Of a DNA stretch of 64,000 nucleotides, positions 52,073 through 62,601 are shown in pieces. Origin of the DNA: Dendrolimus kikuchii. Lineage: Eukaryota; Arthropoda; Insecta; Lepidoptera; Lasiocampidae. Location of the stretch: positions 17,490,710 through 17,554,709 of the forward strand of contig CM034407.1 in assembly GCA_019925095.2 (NCBI GenBank). The letters run 5' to 3'. A model generated the notes under the pieces. It had not been told where the DNA came from. It worked only from the letters and a program-made list of their open reading frames with translations, and did not search any database. Position 1 is the stretch's first letter. Each line of letters starts with the position of its first letter. The position numbers were made by a program, and so were the translations under genes.

Positions 52073-52604
52073 ATGTTGGAGCGCATACAAAATAAATTTA
52101 CTAGATTTTTATACCTAAGACTTTATGGTGTTTACCCATTTTATCCTTTAATGTACCCCACCTTGTTTGTCTTAGGCATGGTTGGGTATAATAATTTGGC
52201 ATCCAGACGAAAGTTTGCATTGGTCTCCTATTTATTTAAATTGTTAAGAGGTAAATTATTGAACCCAGGAGTATTAGCTGAAATCAAACTAAACGTTCCA
52301 GCGAATTTTGTGCTGAGACGTAGGCAGCCACCAATGTTCGTAGTACCATATGGCAGGACCAACTTGCTTAATAAGGCGCCGATGACACAGGCCTTGCGAA
52401 CATTGAACAAGATATGTGAACAAATTGACATTTTTATCTGTACTGTGACTGAATTCACAAGAACTTCGTATTATATTATATGTTATAACGACTGAATTTG
52501 TATATATATATCTATAGTGTATTATGTGTACCACGCTATCGTATTGGTGGCAACTGTAATGATAGCGATGTTTGTAGGCTAATAAATAAATAAATAAATA
52601 TTTA
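52073..52604 (+). mobile_element. Jockey/CR1-type LINE C-terminus with (AATA)n tail
   Basis: The 140-residue frame (52073-52495) reads MLERIQNKFTRFLYLRLYGV, ASRRKFALVSYLFKLLRGK, MFVVPYGRTNLLNKAPMTQA and LRTLNKICEQIDIF, the standard end of this type of protein, with an intact stop. A short UTR and an (AATA)n run at 52583-52604 follow. The start at 52073 is where the element is truncated and not a biological start. Confidence 0.75.
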
Positions 52605-53376
52605 TATAATTCAACAGCCACATTAGCTTGATGTCGAGCATAGCCCAGACACCAAGTAATACTCATTACATGTGAGAAACAAGATCGATTTGAAATAATG
52701 AGTTGGGTAAGAGATTTATCATACTTAATAAATATTGACTCGTTTATTTCCCTTCCAGTCGACATCTCATTACAATGTTTTTCTACTAATAAGTATTGTG
52801 CAATTGTATATGGTAATGATTACTGTCAATTCGTTTTTCCACATTAAGTTTCGTTAAGGTTTAACAAAATATTTATTTATTATTATTTCCATTATCACAT
52901 TATATAAAAGAAATCTATTGCTAGGAAAATAAACTACTCTAATAATTCTATAAAATGTATATAATTTCACTCATGTACGCGTTTAAAATTATGTGACGCT
53001 GAAAATGCCATTCTTCTTTACCCAGTTTACTGGAAAATAAAGTTATTTAAATTTCAAAAAAGATGTTTTGTCTTTATATTATGTTACAAATAGGACAACG
53101 AAAATATGACAATTCTTGTAGGACTAGTCATACGTACCTATTTTCTTGAAGGACATTGTTTTGTTTGAACCGAGAACTCACTAACCTATTATGTAATATT
53201 TTTGTCCTATAGTTAGTAATGATAAAAATGGTCTTGTGGTATTAACAACCTTTGAACGTCGGACCGAGATAACGTACGATGCAATTTGTAGGACAATGTT
53301 GCTGTTAAATTATATAAATATAAATCAAGCAACAGAAAAAAAAACTCAGCTGGTTAGTTATTATTTTTGATGACCT
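52605..53376. other. AT-rich intergenic DNA, no gene seen
   Basis: No gene. TAGGAC/GTCCTA words recur at 53091, 53120, 53205 and 53290. This region lies between the inverted arms. Confidence 0.4.
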
Positions 53377-53483
53377 CGTTATCGATACATGTTGGAAGGA
53401 GGGGACTCTTTGATCAAACCATACATTTTCAATTCACCTAATTATTTTGAGATTTAACAAAAAAAAACCCAGTTAGTAATAAA
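53377..53483. repeat. Right arm of the inverted pair
   Basis: Inverse of 51911-52041 with about 80-85% agreement by eye apart from the 23-bp gap. See that entry. Confidence 0.65.
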
Positions 53484-53769
53484 TTTTTCAGAATCATCAA
53501 ATCAACATATTTCATCTCTGCTACCCCTGTCAGCTACCATAATCGAAAATATTTGTAAGAGAAAAAGTTGGGCGTCTCATCAAAATGAAGCTACTCACGG
53601 AAAATTAGCTTGATAGTATCAATCGCAAAACTATACGGTGTATCCCCGGCTGTAGTATCAATTGTATGAGCAAAACAATACATACGTATTAATTTGAAAA
53701 TCATTTCACAATTGTATTATTCTGATTTCGAGCCATTCTCTCGTTTCCTAATAAAACCCAAACACAGAG
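53484..53769. other. Downstream flank of the channel gene
   Basis: No A-tail and no repeat are seen after the channel gene, which argues against a fresh processed copy. Confidence 0.4.
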
Positions 53770-53820
53770 TCACATAAAAAAAATCTCTACGAGGGTGAGG
53801 AATGAAAAGCCAAGAAAAAG
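53770..53820 (-). pseudogene. Displaced TM2 segment of the channel gene
   Basis: In another frame this stretch encodes LFLGFSFLTLVEIFFM and a TGA at 53770-53772. L-F-L-G-x-S is the selectivity-filter and TM2 signature of DEG/ENaC channels. Only 5 bases separate it from Gln516 of the main frame. The family usually has about 18 bases (I/V-G-G-x-x-G) at this place, so roughly 13 bases appear lost. Confidence 0.75.
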
Positions 53821-55373
53821 CCCGACTGTGCGATGACATCGGTCAATACCATAGTATTCGATCGTATCGTGCCAACAAAACTTGAGCGCTTGTAATTCCA
53901 CTGTACCCTAGAATATTTGTAGTTGTTACGTTTTGTTCCACAAACTTTATCGTCTGTACAAGACAAATTTTTGGGAGAATTAAAGTTATGCCCAATTATC
54001 ATAACCTCGGCATCATAATTCACTTTGTTACAAGCTGGTAAGCAATGACATTTATTAGAAAAAATTTTACTTCTATTAATCAGATTCCTCATATTTTTTA
54101 TAAAAGAATATTTTTTCAAAACTAGTTCAATTTTTTTTGGTCTAAGTCTGTTCAATATAAGGGTTTCTGCGACATAGATACATCTCCTATAAAACGCTGA
54201 ACAAATTATACTTTTGTTATCGTGTGGCATATAGAATGCTACACAGGTACATAATTCTTTAGTATAGTTGGAGACACACTCCATTCTGCAATTACTTTTT
54301 GTATATATGACAAAAAAATTTAGGTGTCGCTCATCAGAAAAGTAGCATTTACGATTTCCGACCGGATAAGACTTCAAATTTTGAGAAGTATATACCGAGT
54401 CGAATTTAAGCGCCAGAGACATAATTTGATTTGTTTTAACTGCGTAGGGCCATATTGATGCTTTTGGCATATCTATAGGGTCTTGCAAATGTACAAAAAA
54501 CCCTATATTTTGGTTTTTACAGATACTACCGTTGTGCTCACTATTTTGTCTCAAAGTTATTTCAAATGTCGCGAACGAATCATTTAAATATCCTTCAATG
54601 GAATCAACTTCATTTACATCTGTACGATTTGATAAAAATAACTTATTCACTCCATTTTCTACGCGAATTATTTTGTCTTCATCAAGAACGTTCGTTGTAT
54701 AACAAACTCCGTCTTTAATTAAAACTTTTCGAAATAGAGATTGGCATGGTATAGAATATGTATCCCATTTGCAGCTTTCAAACATATCTTCAAAATCCAA
54801 TGCCATGTCTACAACTTTATCAATGTTCACATTGTAGTGATAGTGATTGCTTTTTATGCCCTTACGGTTACGGTCAGCAACCATATAGTTTACAATATTA
54901 CGGCTCAGTATTGTATAATCACAAATTACAGCTATATCAGTATAACGTTCAAATTGAGTTCGATTAATCTCATATGGTTCGTAGAGGTAAGGTGCCGTTT
55001 CATTGTCGATGTATTCTTTTCTTATCTTGATTTGTGGACAAATCGTCAAAGACGGATAATAAACAGAATTGGCAGGCACTGGTGTTTCGTTCAAAGTTAT
55101 GATGATGCTGCTTTCCCATTTGACCCATACGTTACGTATGAGAAACCCGCAAATGCTGATGCTAGCTAAAACGACTATGGTCCAAAACCATCTCTCGGCG
55201 TGTCTTAACTTTTTGTCAGCAATGTATCTTACACCATGCAAAGTGCAATTTTGGGCAAATTCATGTAACGAGTTGATGAGCCTATCCAAATACACAGTTT
55301 TTCGTTTGCTGCTTTCAGGTCTAATATTTTTTGTTTTATTTTCACACTTCTCTTTATCCACTACTATATCCAT
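53787..55373 (-). CDS. DEG/ENaC (pickpocket) sodium-channel subunit, frameshifted near TM2
   Basis: Subunits of this family form trimeric, amiloride-sensitive Na+ channels used in insect sensing of touch, liquid or salt. The 528-residue frame starts at ATG 55371-55373. It has the cytosolic gating His-Gly at 46-47 and TM1 about 63-82. The post-TM1 signature YPSLTICP is at 106-113. The large extracellular domain includes a Cys-rich part (Cys362, 366, 375, 377, 391, 398, then 442, 444, 448) with the pickpocket-style EC...CTCVAFYMP and CHCLPACN motifs. The TM2 lead-in TDVIAQ is at 511-516. After that the frame gives 12 unrelated residues and stops. TM2 lies in another frame (53770-53820). There are no introns across the whole protein. 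The pore is therefore missing unless the base loss is an assembly error. It is the only host-type gene in the window. Which pickpocket subfamily it belongs to cannot be told. Confidence 0.88.
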   Translation of the reverse strand: MDIVVDKEKCENKTKNIRPESSKRKTVYLDRLINSLHEFAQNCTLHGVRYIADKKLRHAERWFWTIVVLASISICGFLIRNVWVKWESSIIITLNETPVPANSVYYPSLTICPQIKIRKEYIDNETAPYLYEPYEINRTQFERYTDIAVICDYTILSRNIVNYMVADRNRKGIKSNHYHYNVNIDKVVDMALDFEDMFESCKWDTYSIPCQSLFRKVLIKDGVCYTTNVLDEDKIIRVENGVNKLFLSNRTDVNEVDSIEGYLNDSFATFEITLRQNSEHNGSICKNQNIGFFVHLQDPIDMPKASIWPYAVKTNQIMSLALKFDSVYTSQNLKSYPVGNRKCYFSDERHLNFFVIYTKSNCRMECVSNYTKELCTCVAFYMPHDNKSIICSAFYRRCIYVAETLILNRLRPKKIELVLKKYSFIKNMRNLINRSKIFSNKCHCLPACNKVNYDAEVMIIGHNFNSPKNLSCTDDKVCGTKRNNYKYSRVQWNYKRSSFVGTIRSNTMVLTDVIAQSGFFLAFHSSPS

Positions 55374-55525
55374 GGTTCCGTTTCAATCGGCTATTTAATG
55401 CGAACTAATATGAATAGGCCTAACAGCACTCTATACTTATTAATTATTTCTGTGTTTTATGCTAATGCTTAATTAAATGGTTTTTAATTAGGTCAAGAGC
55501 TTTAACATTCTGAAATAATAGATAC

Positions 55526-56197
55526 TGTGGCCACCAAGGGTAGAACTTTCTGGCAGCGTAAGCTGGTCACAAGAGAAAGGAAGAAGATTCTGGAAGGAAC
55601 AGACAAGGACGGATACATTTTTGAAAGGGATAGACGATAAATGAAAGTTCTGGAATAGAAGGTTCGGGAAGGAAAAGAGAGAGACAGATAGATGTTTAGA
55701 AAGAGATGGATAGTAAATAAAAGAATAACGATAAGAAGATCTAAATTAGGGGTTCCAGAAGATTCTTCCGGGTATATAAGCAACCGGGCAGTTGAGTTCA
55801 GTTCAAGACAGCGAAGCAATAAGTGCGATATGAAAGAATTGGAAGAGAAGTTTAATAGAAGACAGTGACAAGTTTAGTGGTGAATTTAGTGGAAAGTTTA
55901 GTGGACAGTTCAGTGAAGGAGGAGTGTAGCGTAGTTTGAGATAAGATCCAGAGGCAAACTACATGCGGTAAATTCGGAGGTAAGCTCTGCAGTAGCAGGA
56001 GGTGGTCTACGCAATATCGGCGACGGTCTTGTGAGTGAGACAACTTATCGTCGAGACAATGCGTCGTTAGTCGTGCGTGTAGGGGCGACCCTGCGGAAAG
56101 GAATCACGTACAGCTGTGTAAATTAATAAAAGCGTTTAGTTAAAAGAACTGGTGTTTTCTTCCAATCCTAAATGCGTACTCCCGTTCGCGCGTAACA
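55526..56197 (+). mobile_element. LTR-3, complete solo LTR
   Basis: TGTGGCCACCAAGGG to GTTCGCGCGTAACA. It has a promoter GGGTATATAAGCAACCGG at 55769-55786, a run of GTTTAGTGGAAAGTTTAGTG-type repeats at 55872-55912 and AATTAATAAAAGC near 56126. Purine-rich U3. A partial reverse copy is at 35050. The flanking 4-mers (ATAC and ATAT) do not match exactly. Confidence 0.7.
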
Positions 56198-56586
56198 ATA
56201 TTATAATATTTTTTGTAGTATCCCGTAGGTATTTTGTCAAAAACATGAAGCCCTTATGTGTTCAAGATGTCCGCTCTTCCAGATGGAAGGGTACAAAGAC
56301 AAGAAGTCTTTGTATGTCGAAGGATGACTACGAAACCTTAATCTATAATATAATACAGGGAATGTATAATTAATTAGACAACATTTTTTGAACAATCTTT
56401 TATTAAATGCCCTAGAAAGGAAATCAAAATATGAAACTATCTTCAAGCTATATTAACTTCAATGCAAAATGAATTATCAAAATCGGTTTATTTTATAACG
56501 GTTTTTTTTAAATGTCTTTAATATTGTAGGATGTGCGGTTTCAAGTGCTCAAATGTTGGCCGTCTTCTATATATGTAAGTAGTTAG
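56198..56586. other. AT-rich intergenic DNA, no gene seen
   Basis: Nothing recognised. Confidence 0.4.
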
Positions 56587-56911
56587 TGTTGCGGACAGAG
56601 AGCACCCCCCTGACCCGCCCGCCGGAGCACATCTTCTCTTCGCGCCCCGCATACCGCCGACGCTCATAGCTCGCACAATTAGCAGCTAGCCGTCGGACGG
56701 ACGTGGGATATAGAAGCGGCCTTGGACGCCGGAAACGCTCTCTCGTGCACTTACTTGCTCATTCACTTCCCATTGCTCACATAAATAGCACCAATACGTA
56801 CTCTCGGTATTATTTCTTCTATGTATAGTTTAATTATAAATAACGGCAATAATAATAATCATACAGTCCAATACACATCGAGTTTTATTTTGAAAGAAGC
56901 AACTGCCTCCA
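56587..56911 (-). mobile_element. LTR-4-like repeat, copy 2
   Basis: Minus strand TGGAGGCAGTTGCTTC to CTCTCTGTCCGCAACA, 325 bp. It is compact compared with copy 3. TG...CA ends, but no target duplication. Confidence 0.55.
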
Positions 56912-57177
56912 ATACCTAGTAAGATGTTATAATTTCTGGATAGGAAAAAAATACTAATATTTTTAAACCATCTGCTTCTGGACTATTCAGTATTAATTAA
57001 TACCTATTTAATAATCTTAATTAGTGTTCTCGTAAATGGAAACTATAAGTTAATTAAAATACTGTAAAATAGCGGTATTTCGTGTTCAGTGTCTATATTT
57101 TATTCAGTCATTTGGGACTGGGTTTGACCTGAAATGAAGTCAGGTTCAGACAGCGTTGCTATGTACTTCTAGTAGTA

Positions 57178-57383
57178 GTATATATATAAATTACGTGTCA
57201 CGTTGTTTGTCTGCGATGGACTCCTAAACTACTTGACCGATTTTAATCAAATTTGCACACCGTGTGCAAATTGATCCGACCTAAAAGATATGATAGCTTA
57301 CATTTGGACCCGGTAGGTGGCGCTGAAATCGGGTTCTAAATTTTATTTCTTCAGGGCAGAACAACGTCTGCCGGGACAGCTAG
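57178..57383 (+). mobile_element. Helitron-like element HEL-1, uninterrupted copy
   Basis: AAATTACGTGTCACGTTGTT to GCCGGGACAGCTAG-T. 3' end CTAG followed by T; flanks are TA-rich. Gives the empty site for the RTE-A insertion at 30208. Confidence 0.65.
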
Positions 57384-57914
57384 TATATATATATATATAT
57401 AAACCAAGTCGTTAATGTGATAAGAAAGTGTAATAATGTGTATGACGCTACAAAGTATTTTTAAATTTATTTTAAGGACTTTTGGACAAACGTCCATATC
57501 AGTCCGTGAAGACAAAACCTTACATGCACATAAAATAAAAATAATAAATAAATAATCATAAAATAATAGTGATTTTGCTAAACATGCAAAATTACACTTC
57601 ATAACTTATTTTATGCTTTTAACAATAAAGTCTAAAACTAACTTTGCTTCTACAGACAAGGAGTCGGCTAAAAAGGAATAAAAACTCCAAAGTCCCCAGT
57701 AAGTCTAAGTTTCTCCTTAGTCGCTGTCTTTCATTGTTATTTCTGATGCATTCTAAAAGAGTATGATATATGTCCTCTCTTTTACACAATTGGGGCTCTC
57801 AATTGGGGCTGTTTGTCTTTTTCATAAGAAACGCAAATGTCTTGGGCGGCACGTGTCCAGCACGAACACGATGAGCGACACATGCCGCTCAAGACATTGA
57901 GCTACAAAAATGAC
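57384..57914. other. AT-rich intergenic DNA, no gene seen
   Basis: No gene. GACGCTACAAAGT occurs at 57444 and again at the insertion site of the next element. Confidence 0.4.
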
Positions 57915-57925
57915 GCTACAAAGTT

Positions 57926-58363
57926 ACATACATACATAACTTCACGCCAGTTCTCTTGCGGGGTAGGCACGAACAACAGAGCGCCATTTAGGCTTATTCT
58001 TACACACCTCACTTGCTTCTTTGACATTCATAACTCTTGTCATGCACGCTCGTCTGTTCTTAAGGCTCCTGACATCACCTTTTGCTAGTACACGATCAAT
58101 TTGATCATGGAAGATGTGTGGTGGCCTTCCACGACTTCTGCATCCATCCACTTTTGCATTGTATATTTGTTTAGTCATTCTTTCATCATGCATTCATTCC
58201 ACATGCCCGAACCACCGGAGCATTCCTTTCCTTACCTTCACCCCGACACTCTCTTTCAGACCAACTTTCTTTCTTACTTCGGTGTTACGAACGCGGTCCG
58301 CGAGCGTCACTCCGCAGATTTTGCGCAGTGCTCGCATCTCGACCGCGTTTACTCTACTTTCAT
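57926..58363 (-). mobile_element. RTE-A LINE, 5'-truncated copy
   Basis: (TACA)n tail at 57925-57937, minus frame 57942-58193 for the C-terminus, then a shift. The 11-bp duplication GCTACAAAGTT is perfect (57915-57925 and 58364-58374). Confidence 0.85.
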
Positions 58364-58583
58364 GCTACAAAGTTGTGTAGTGAAAATACAAAACATAAAT
58401 TTTGGAACCTCATACAACGTCGATACGGCCCATGGTTACTGAGGGTTCCTTTATTTCTTCAACTGATGAGGTAATGTAGGACACTATTAAACACTCGATT
58501 TATCTTTAATTATATTATAATGTATTCACTTTGTTTACATAAACATTTTTATGTTACAAACTGAACAAATATTGTTATTTTTA

Positions 58584-58890
58584 TCCGTGCAGGAACGGAG
58601 AAAGAATACAATTTCCTGCGGCCGGGCGGCCTATCGTAAGAGGCGACCAAACAACCCACAGCCAGGTGGTAGGGCATTTGCCCGACTGGATGGCTACCAC
58701 CCCTGGTCTAAAGTATGTCGCCATAACAACCTTGTGTTCCGGCATTAGTGACCAGGTTTCAGTGTCCCTTAAGAGAGCAGCAGCGCGTTTGTAGCACCTT
58801 TAGTGTTGCAAATGTCCATAGGCGATGGTAACCGCTTTCCATCAAGTGGGCCGTCTGCCTGTATGCTGAACTCCTGCAATAAAAAAACCA
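58584..58890 (+). mobile_element. Rep-A copy, full length
   Basis: CCGTGCAGGAACGGAGAAAG to CTCCTGCAATAAAAAAACCA. Confidence 0.85.
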
Positions 58891-59065
58891 TTGCTTTATA
58901 TCGCAACACTTGTCGAAAGCTGTCAAATCTTCTCTTGACTTCTGGTGTTGCACAAAATGGCAAATTGTCAATACCAAAAAATAATACGTGCATTCAGAGA
59001 ACGTCACAAAATAATAGGGGTGGTACTAGACTTCAAGTTGTTGTAGACAATACTTTTTTTAGTAC

Positions 59066-59255
59066 AAAAGTTCAGCAGACAGGTACATGGCTCACCTGAT
59101 GGAAAGCGGTTACCATCGCCTATGGACATTTGCAACACCAAAGGTGCTAAAAATGCGCTGTAGTTCTCTTAACACAACTCAATGTTGTTATGTCGGTATA
59201 CCCTAGACCAGGGGTGGTAGCCATCCAGACTGGTAACCTACCACCTGGTTGTGGC
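59066..59255 (-). mobile_element. Rep-A copy with internal deletion
   Basis: TTCAGCAGACAGGTACATGG to TACCACCTGGTTGTGG; about 40 bp missing after CTCTTAA (59171). It has an ACAAAAG start instead of the usual T-run and TTGCAGGAG. Confidence 0.75.
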
Positions 59256-59784
59256 AAAATCCTTATTTTTTGCATTTCACTTACTTTTGAAGTCGATTTC
59301 GTTTCAGCCAGAATTTTTTATTTTTCACTTTTAAGTGTAGTGTATCAAATAACAAAGAAAAAAGAATGAAACTATAATGAAGCTGTAGTGAATCTAGCAC
59401 GAGAAGAATAATCAAAATCCAAAAAGTTATGGCTAGGAATATACATAAAAAATTTACACGACGAATTAAGAACCGCCTCCTTTTTTGAATTAGGGTAAAA
59501 ACCTTGTCAGTTGCAAGGGTTTGAAATTGCAGAGCTGATCGACATTAGTAGGTATTAGGTACGTCTGAAACTTATTTTACCAGATTGGAAAGTTCATAGA
59601 ACCATTTCTGCACTGACAAAACTATGACGTCACATCAAAAGCTACGTAATGCACCATTGAATAAGTTGAGAAAGTTCTTACATGTAAGGTTGCCAGGTGT
59701 TCGGTTTTTACCTAAAGGTTCGGGATTTTAGCTTCTTGGTATTTGGTTAAGTTTTTTTAAATGTTTATATAATAATAACATAAT
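59256..59784. other. Intergenic DNA, no gene seen
   Basis: Nothing recognised. Confidence 0.4.
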
Positions 59785-60383
59785 TAACCCGCAGGGGGGC
59801 TTTGTGGTGAAGCCTTAGGTGAGTAGCGACATCTCGTACCCGACTCCGGGGAGCCATAGCAAGGCTCCCACGTCCGTGCTTGCCTTTGCCAGCCGACACG
59901 GAGTAGAGATCGCTAGAGCTAAAATTCAAGCTCCAAGGGTGGAAGTGATAAATGGCGTAAGGTCGGCAGTAGCCTCAGTGAACCTGCAAACCACCTCTGC
60001 ACACCCCTTAGCCATTCCTAGCCATGTTGCCCCTCGCCAATCTTATACGGCATTTTTATGCACCCATGCAGGGGGTGGCGAGTCACCGTCTGCCCACTTT
60101 TTCATGTTCCCCGAATATTGTGACGGGGAGACCCCATAGTTCCCATAGCCCAGATCCCTAGTTCCACTAGCAGTTCATCCCAATAGCCTGATACTGACCG
60201 AAAATTGTTCTTAGGTGCATTTTTATATGGTGTAGACAGGGATAATCGTCGATCAGTGTCACGTCACATTTACATTAAATTTATCAAAGGGCCTCTGTAT
60301 GTTGGCCTTCCCATGGCCCTACGAAAGCCCTCCAAAAGTCCGAGCTATTTTTATCGCCCGTGGTCTTGAGAGACATACATGTA
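59785..60383 (+). repeat. Rep-E copy 4
   Basis: CCCGCAGGGGGGCTTTGTGG and AAGCCTTAGGTGAGTAGCGA at the start; TTTTTATCGCCCGTGGTCTT and GAGACATACA at the end. More diverged than copies 2 and 3. Confidence 0.75.
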
Positions 60384-60694
60384 CATAAGTGATAATATTT
60401 ATTTATTTCAACGAGACGAGACATGTACGAATTTTTAGTACGTCTCGTCATTATTACGACGCAAATGTTTTCTTCTTGATGTACAATTTTTGCTACAACC
60501 GCATCAATTTGTCGAAAAGTAATTTCATAACTAAAAAACAGATAAACAATTATGATGTTTCTTTAAAAATAGACGTATTACTGGGGGGATCTTACCGCGT
60601 CTTCTCCTTAAAACTTAACTATTATCCTGATATTTTTTTCTTTAGTATTGTGGAAAACCCATCCTTTGCAGGTGTTTTATTAGCCCTTCGAATT
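60384..60694. other. AT-rich DNA, no gene seen
   Basis: The 102-aa frame 60389-60697 (plus) is AT-driven and has no recognisable domain. Confidence 0.4.
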
Positions 60695-61068
60695 TGAGTG
60701 ATCTATTGTCCGCATTAATCCGTTTGTACCCCTGTACGTGTCCCTGTATGACGTCATAAAAACTTCTTTTTAATTTAATAAAGCTTTCAATTTCGAATAC
60801 CAAGGACTAATGGGCGTGTTGCTAGGAGGCAATGGTTATTTTTTAAAATATACCAGGTCGGTCAGTCGGAGACTGAATTGTTGAGTTTTCAACTGCGATC
60901 AAGGCGTATCTAGTGTACCTTCGGGATGAGTAACTCATAACGATGGTCTTTCTGCTTCATAGTTTGGACTTATTGTATTTGTAAGAACTGTGAATTACGT
61001 GTGTGTACTTCTGTAAACTTTGTGATAATTGCAACGGCATTTTGAATCCACTCCCCACAGATTCATGA
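60695..61068 (+). mobile_element. LTR-2 copy, 5' end missing
   Basis: TTTGAGTGATCTATTGTCCG to CTCCCCACAGATTCATGATA, in the same order as 41713 (GACGTCATAAA, GGGCGTGTTGCTAGGAGGCA, CAACTGCGATCAAGGCGT). Confidence 0.65.
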
Positions 61069-61307
61069 TAGTATATAAAAAAGTAATGAATTTATAAATT
61101 AAAGTTTTTCGATCTCTTATAACTTCACGCATTTTGACACAAAAATCTGGCAACACCAGTTACGCCAAAATTCGTAACTGAGTTTCGTGTTAACCAAGAG
61201 TTACACGTGACTTCCACCCGTACATACAGTATATTATAACTTGAATAGAGTTCCCAAGGGTCCCTGATTTCTAGATCAGCTGCAGACAGCTGTGTCCTTG
61301 AGATGAT

Positions 61308-61520
61308 CTTTTTTTTATTGCGAAGATAACCATCAGGCAGGTGGACCACGTAGTGGAAAGTAGTCGGCGTTTTCATCACCAAGAGCGAAGCCAACGCATG
61401 GCGAAGTTTTAAGATAGGATAGAGTGAATAGGAAGGGATATAGGAGAATGGGACAAAAGGACCAAAGAGAAAAGTATAAGGGAAGAGGTGGCCCATAGGA
61501 ACTCTCACTCATCGCACGAA
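61308..61520 (-). repeat. Rep-A-related fragment
   Basis: TTTTTTTTATTGCGAAGATA and GGCAGGTGGACCACGTAGTG resemble the Rep-A tail region and then diverge. Weak support. Confidence 0.35.
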
Positions 61521-61616
61521 ACATGATTAGCATATGGGAGCTGCATACATCCAATCATCGCAGCGGACAAGAAACTACAGGCTAGAGCAACCCTAGAGCG
61601 CGTATATTAATAGGAA

Positions 61617-61652
61617 CTACACACCTTTAGTAACTAGTAGAGGTGTGTAGTA
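61617..61652. repeat. Hairpin with 10-bp perfect arms
   Basis: CTACACACCT and AGGTGTGTAG are inverse copies around a 14-base spacer. Confidence 0.6.
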
Positions 61653-62254
61653 ATAACTAATATTATCTCACTTTATAATAAATATTTAATACCTAATTAC
61701 ATGTACGTTTATTTATTAGTGTATTTGTATATTAATATTATGTATATATAATTTCATATTAATACTATTATTGTTTGTGAGGTAAAAGGGTACGCACCTT
61801 GCACAAATTTGTCGTGTCCTTCGATAGCTTAATGAGCAGGCACCAGTATAACACTCTCACATCTTCTAATTTCAATATATTAAAATTTTATACATGTCGC
61901 GGCGCGGATGAATTGATTTTGAGAATTTATTTTTAAATATTTTTTGAGTGGAGACTTTTAGTACGTGTACGTGCGTAGCGAGCGGATTTTGCAACGTCTC
62001 GTTTTTTTTTGAAAAATGGTGCGGGGTAGAGGGTAGAGGGGGGAGATTTTGGGTATGGAATGGGAAGGAACGAACGAATGGAATGAATGGCGCGTACATT
62101 GTTTATTCTCTATTTTTTATTCATTGTAGGTATATGTATTGTGTAATATTTATATATCCTATAATAATAATAATATAATAATAATATTTATACTTATATA
62201 TATACTTAATTTTCACACCACCGTCATACACTTGCGAATCTCCCGTTGATAAAA
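61653..62254. other. AT-rich DNA with (TAA)n runs
   Basis: No gene. (TAA)n microsatellite at 62160-62190; a G-rich patch (GGTAGAGGGTAGAGGGGGGA) at 62023-62045. Confidence 0.4.
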
Positions 62255-62395
62255 TCCATAGCCCGGGAGATCGCTCTAAAGCGATAAGGCCGCCCTTTGT
62301 TCCTACTTTAATGGTTAAATGTGACTACTGTAATTTGTTTATTTTATGTGTATGCGGTGAACAATAAAGAGTTTTCTATCTATCTATCTAGTTGA
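62255..62395 (+). repeat. Rep-I copy
   Basis: GGGAGATCGCTCTAAAGCGA, TAAGGCCGCCCTTTGTTC, GTGAACAATAAAGAGTTTTC and a (CTAT)n tail at 62377-62390. Confidence 0.65.
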
Positions 62396-62601
62396 TATCA
62401 CATCGATTGAGCTGGCCCTAAGACCTGTGATCAATCTCTACCACGTTATAAATTTACCAATGTAAGTGTCAATTCACGAATTGGTTATTTGACAGATTAA
62501 TATGAATATGCCTATTTACCTACCTCTCCTGTGCAGAATCGGTCATAAGCACCGGCTGCAAGGGTAATAGACTTGCGGGGAAAAAGGCCGTTGGAGAGTA
62601 T

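Noticed and set aside
54741..55398. Plus-strand frames of 142 and 109 aa
   Set aside because: Antisense to the DEG/ENaC frame, which has clear motifs.
60389..60697. 102-aa plus-strand frame
   Set aside because: AT-driven composition, no domain, no conservation evidence; consistent with chance.
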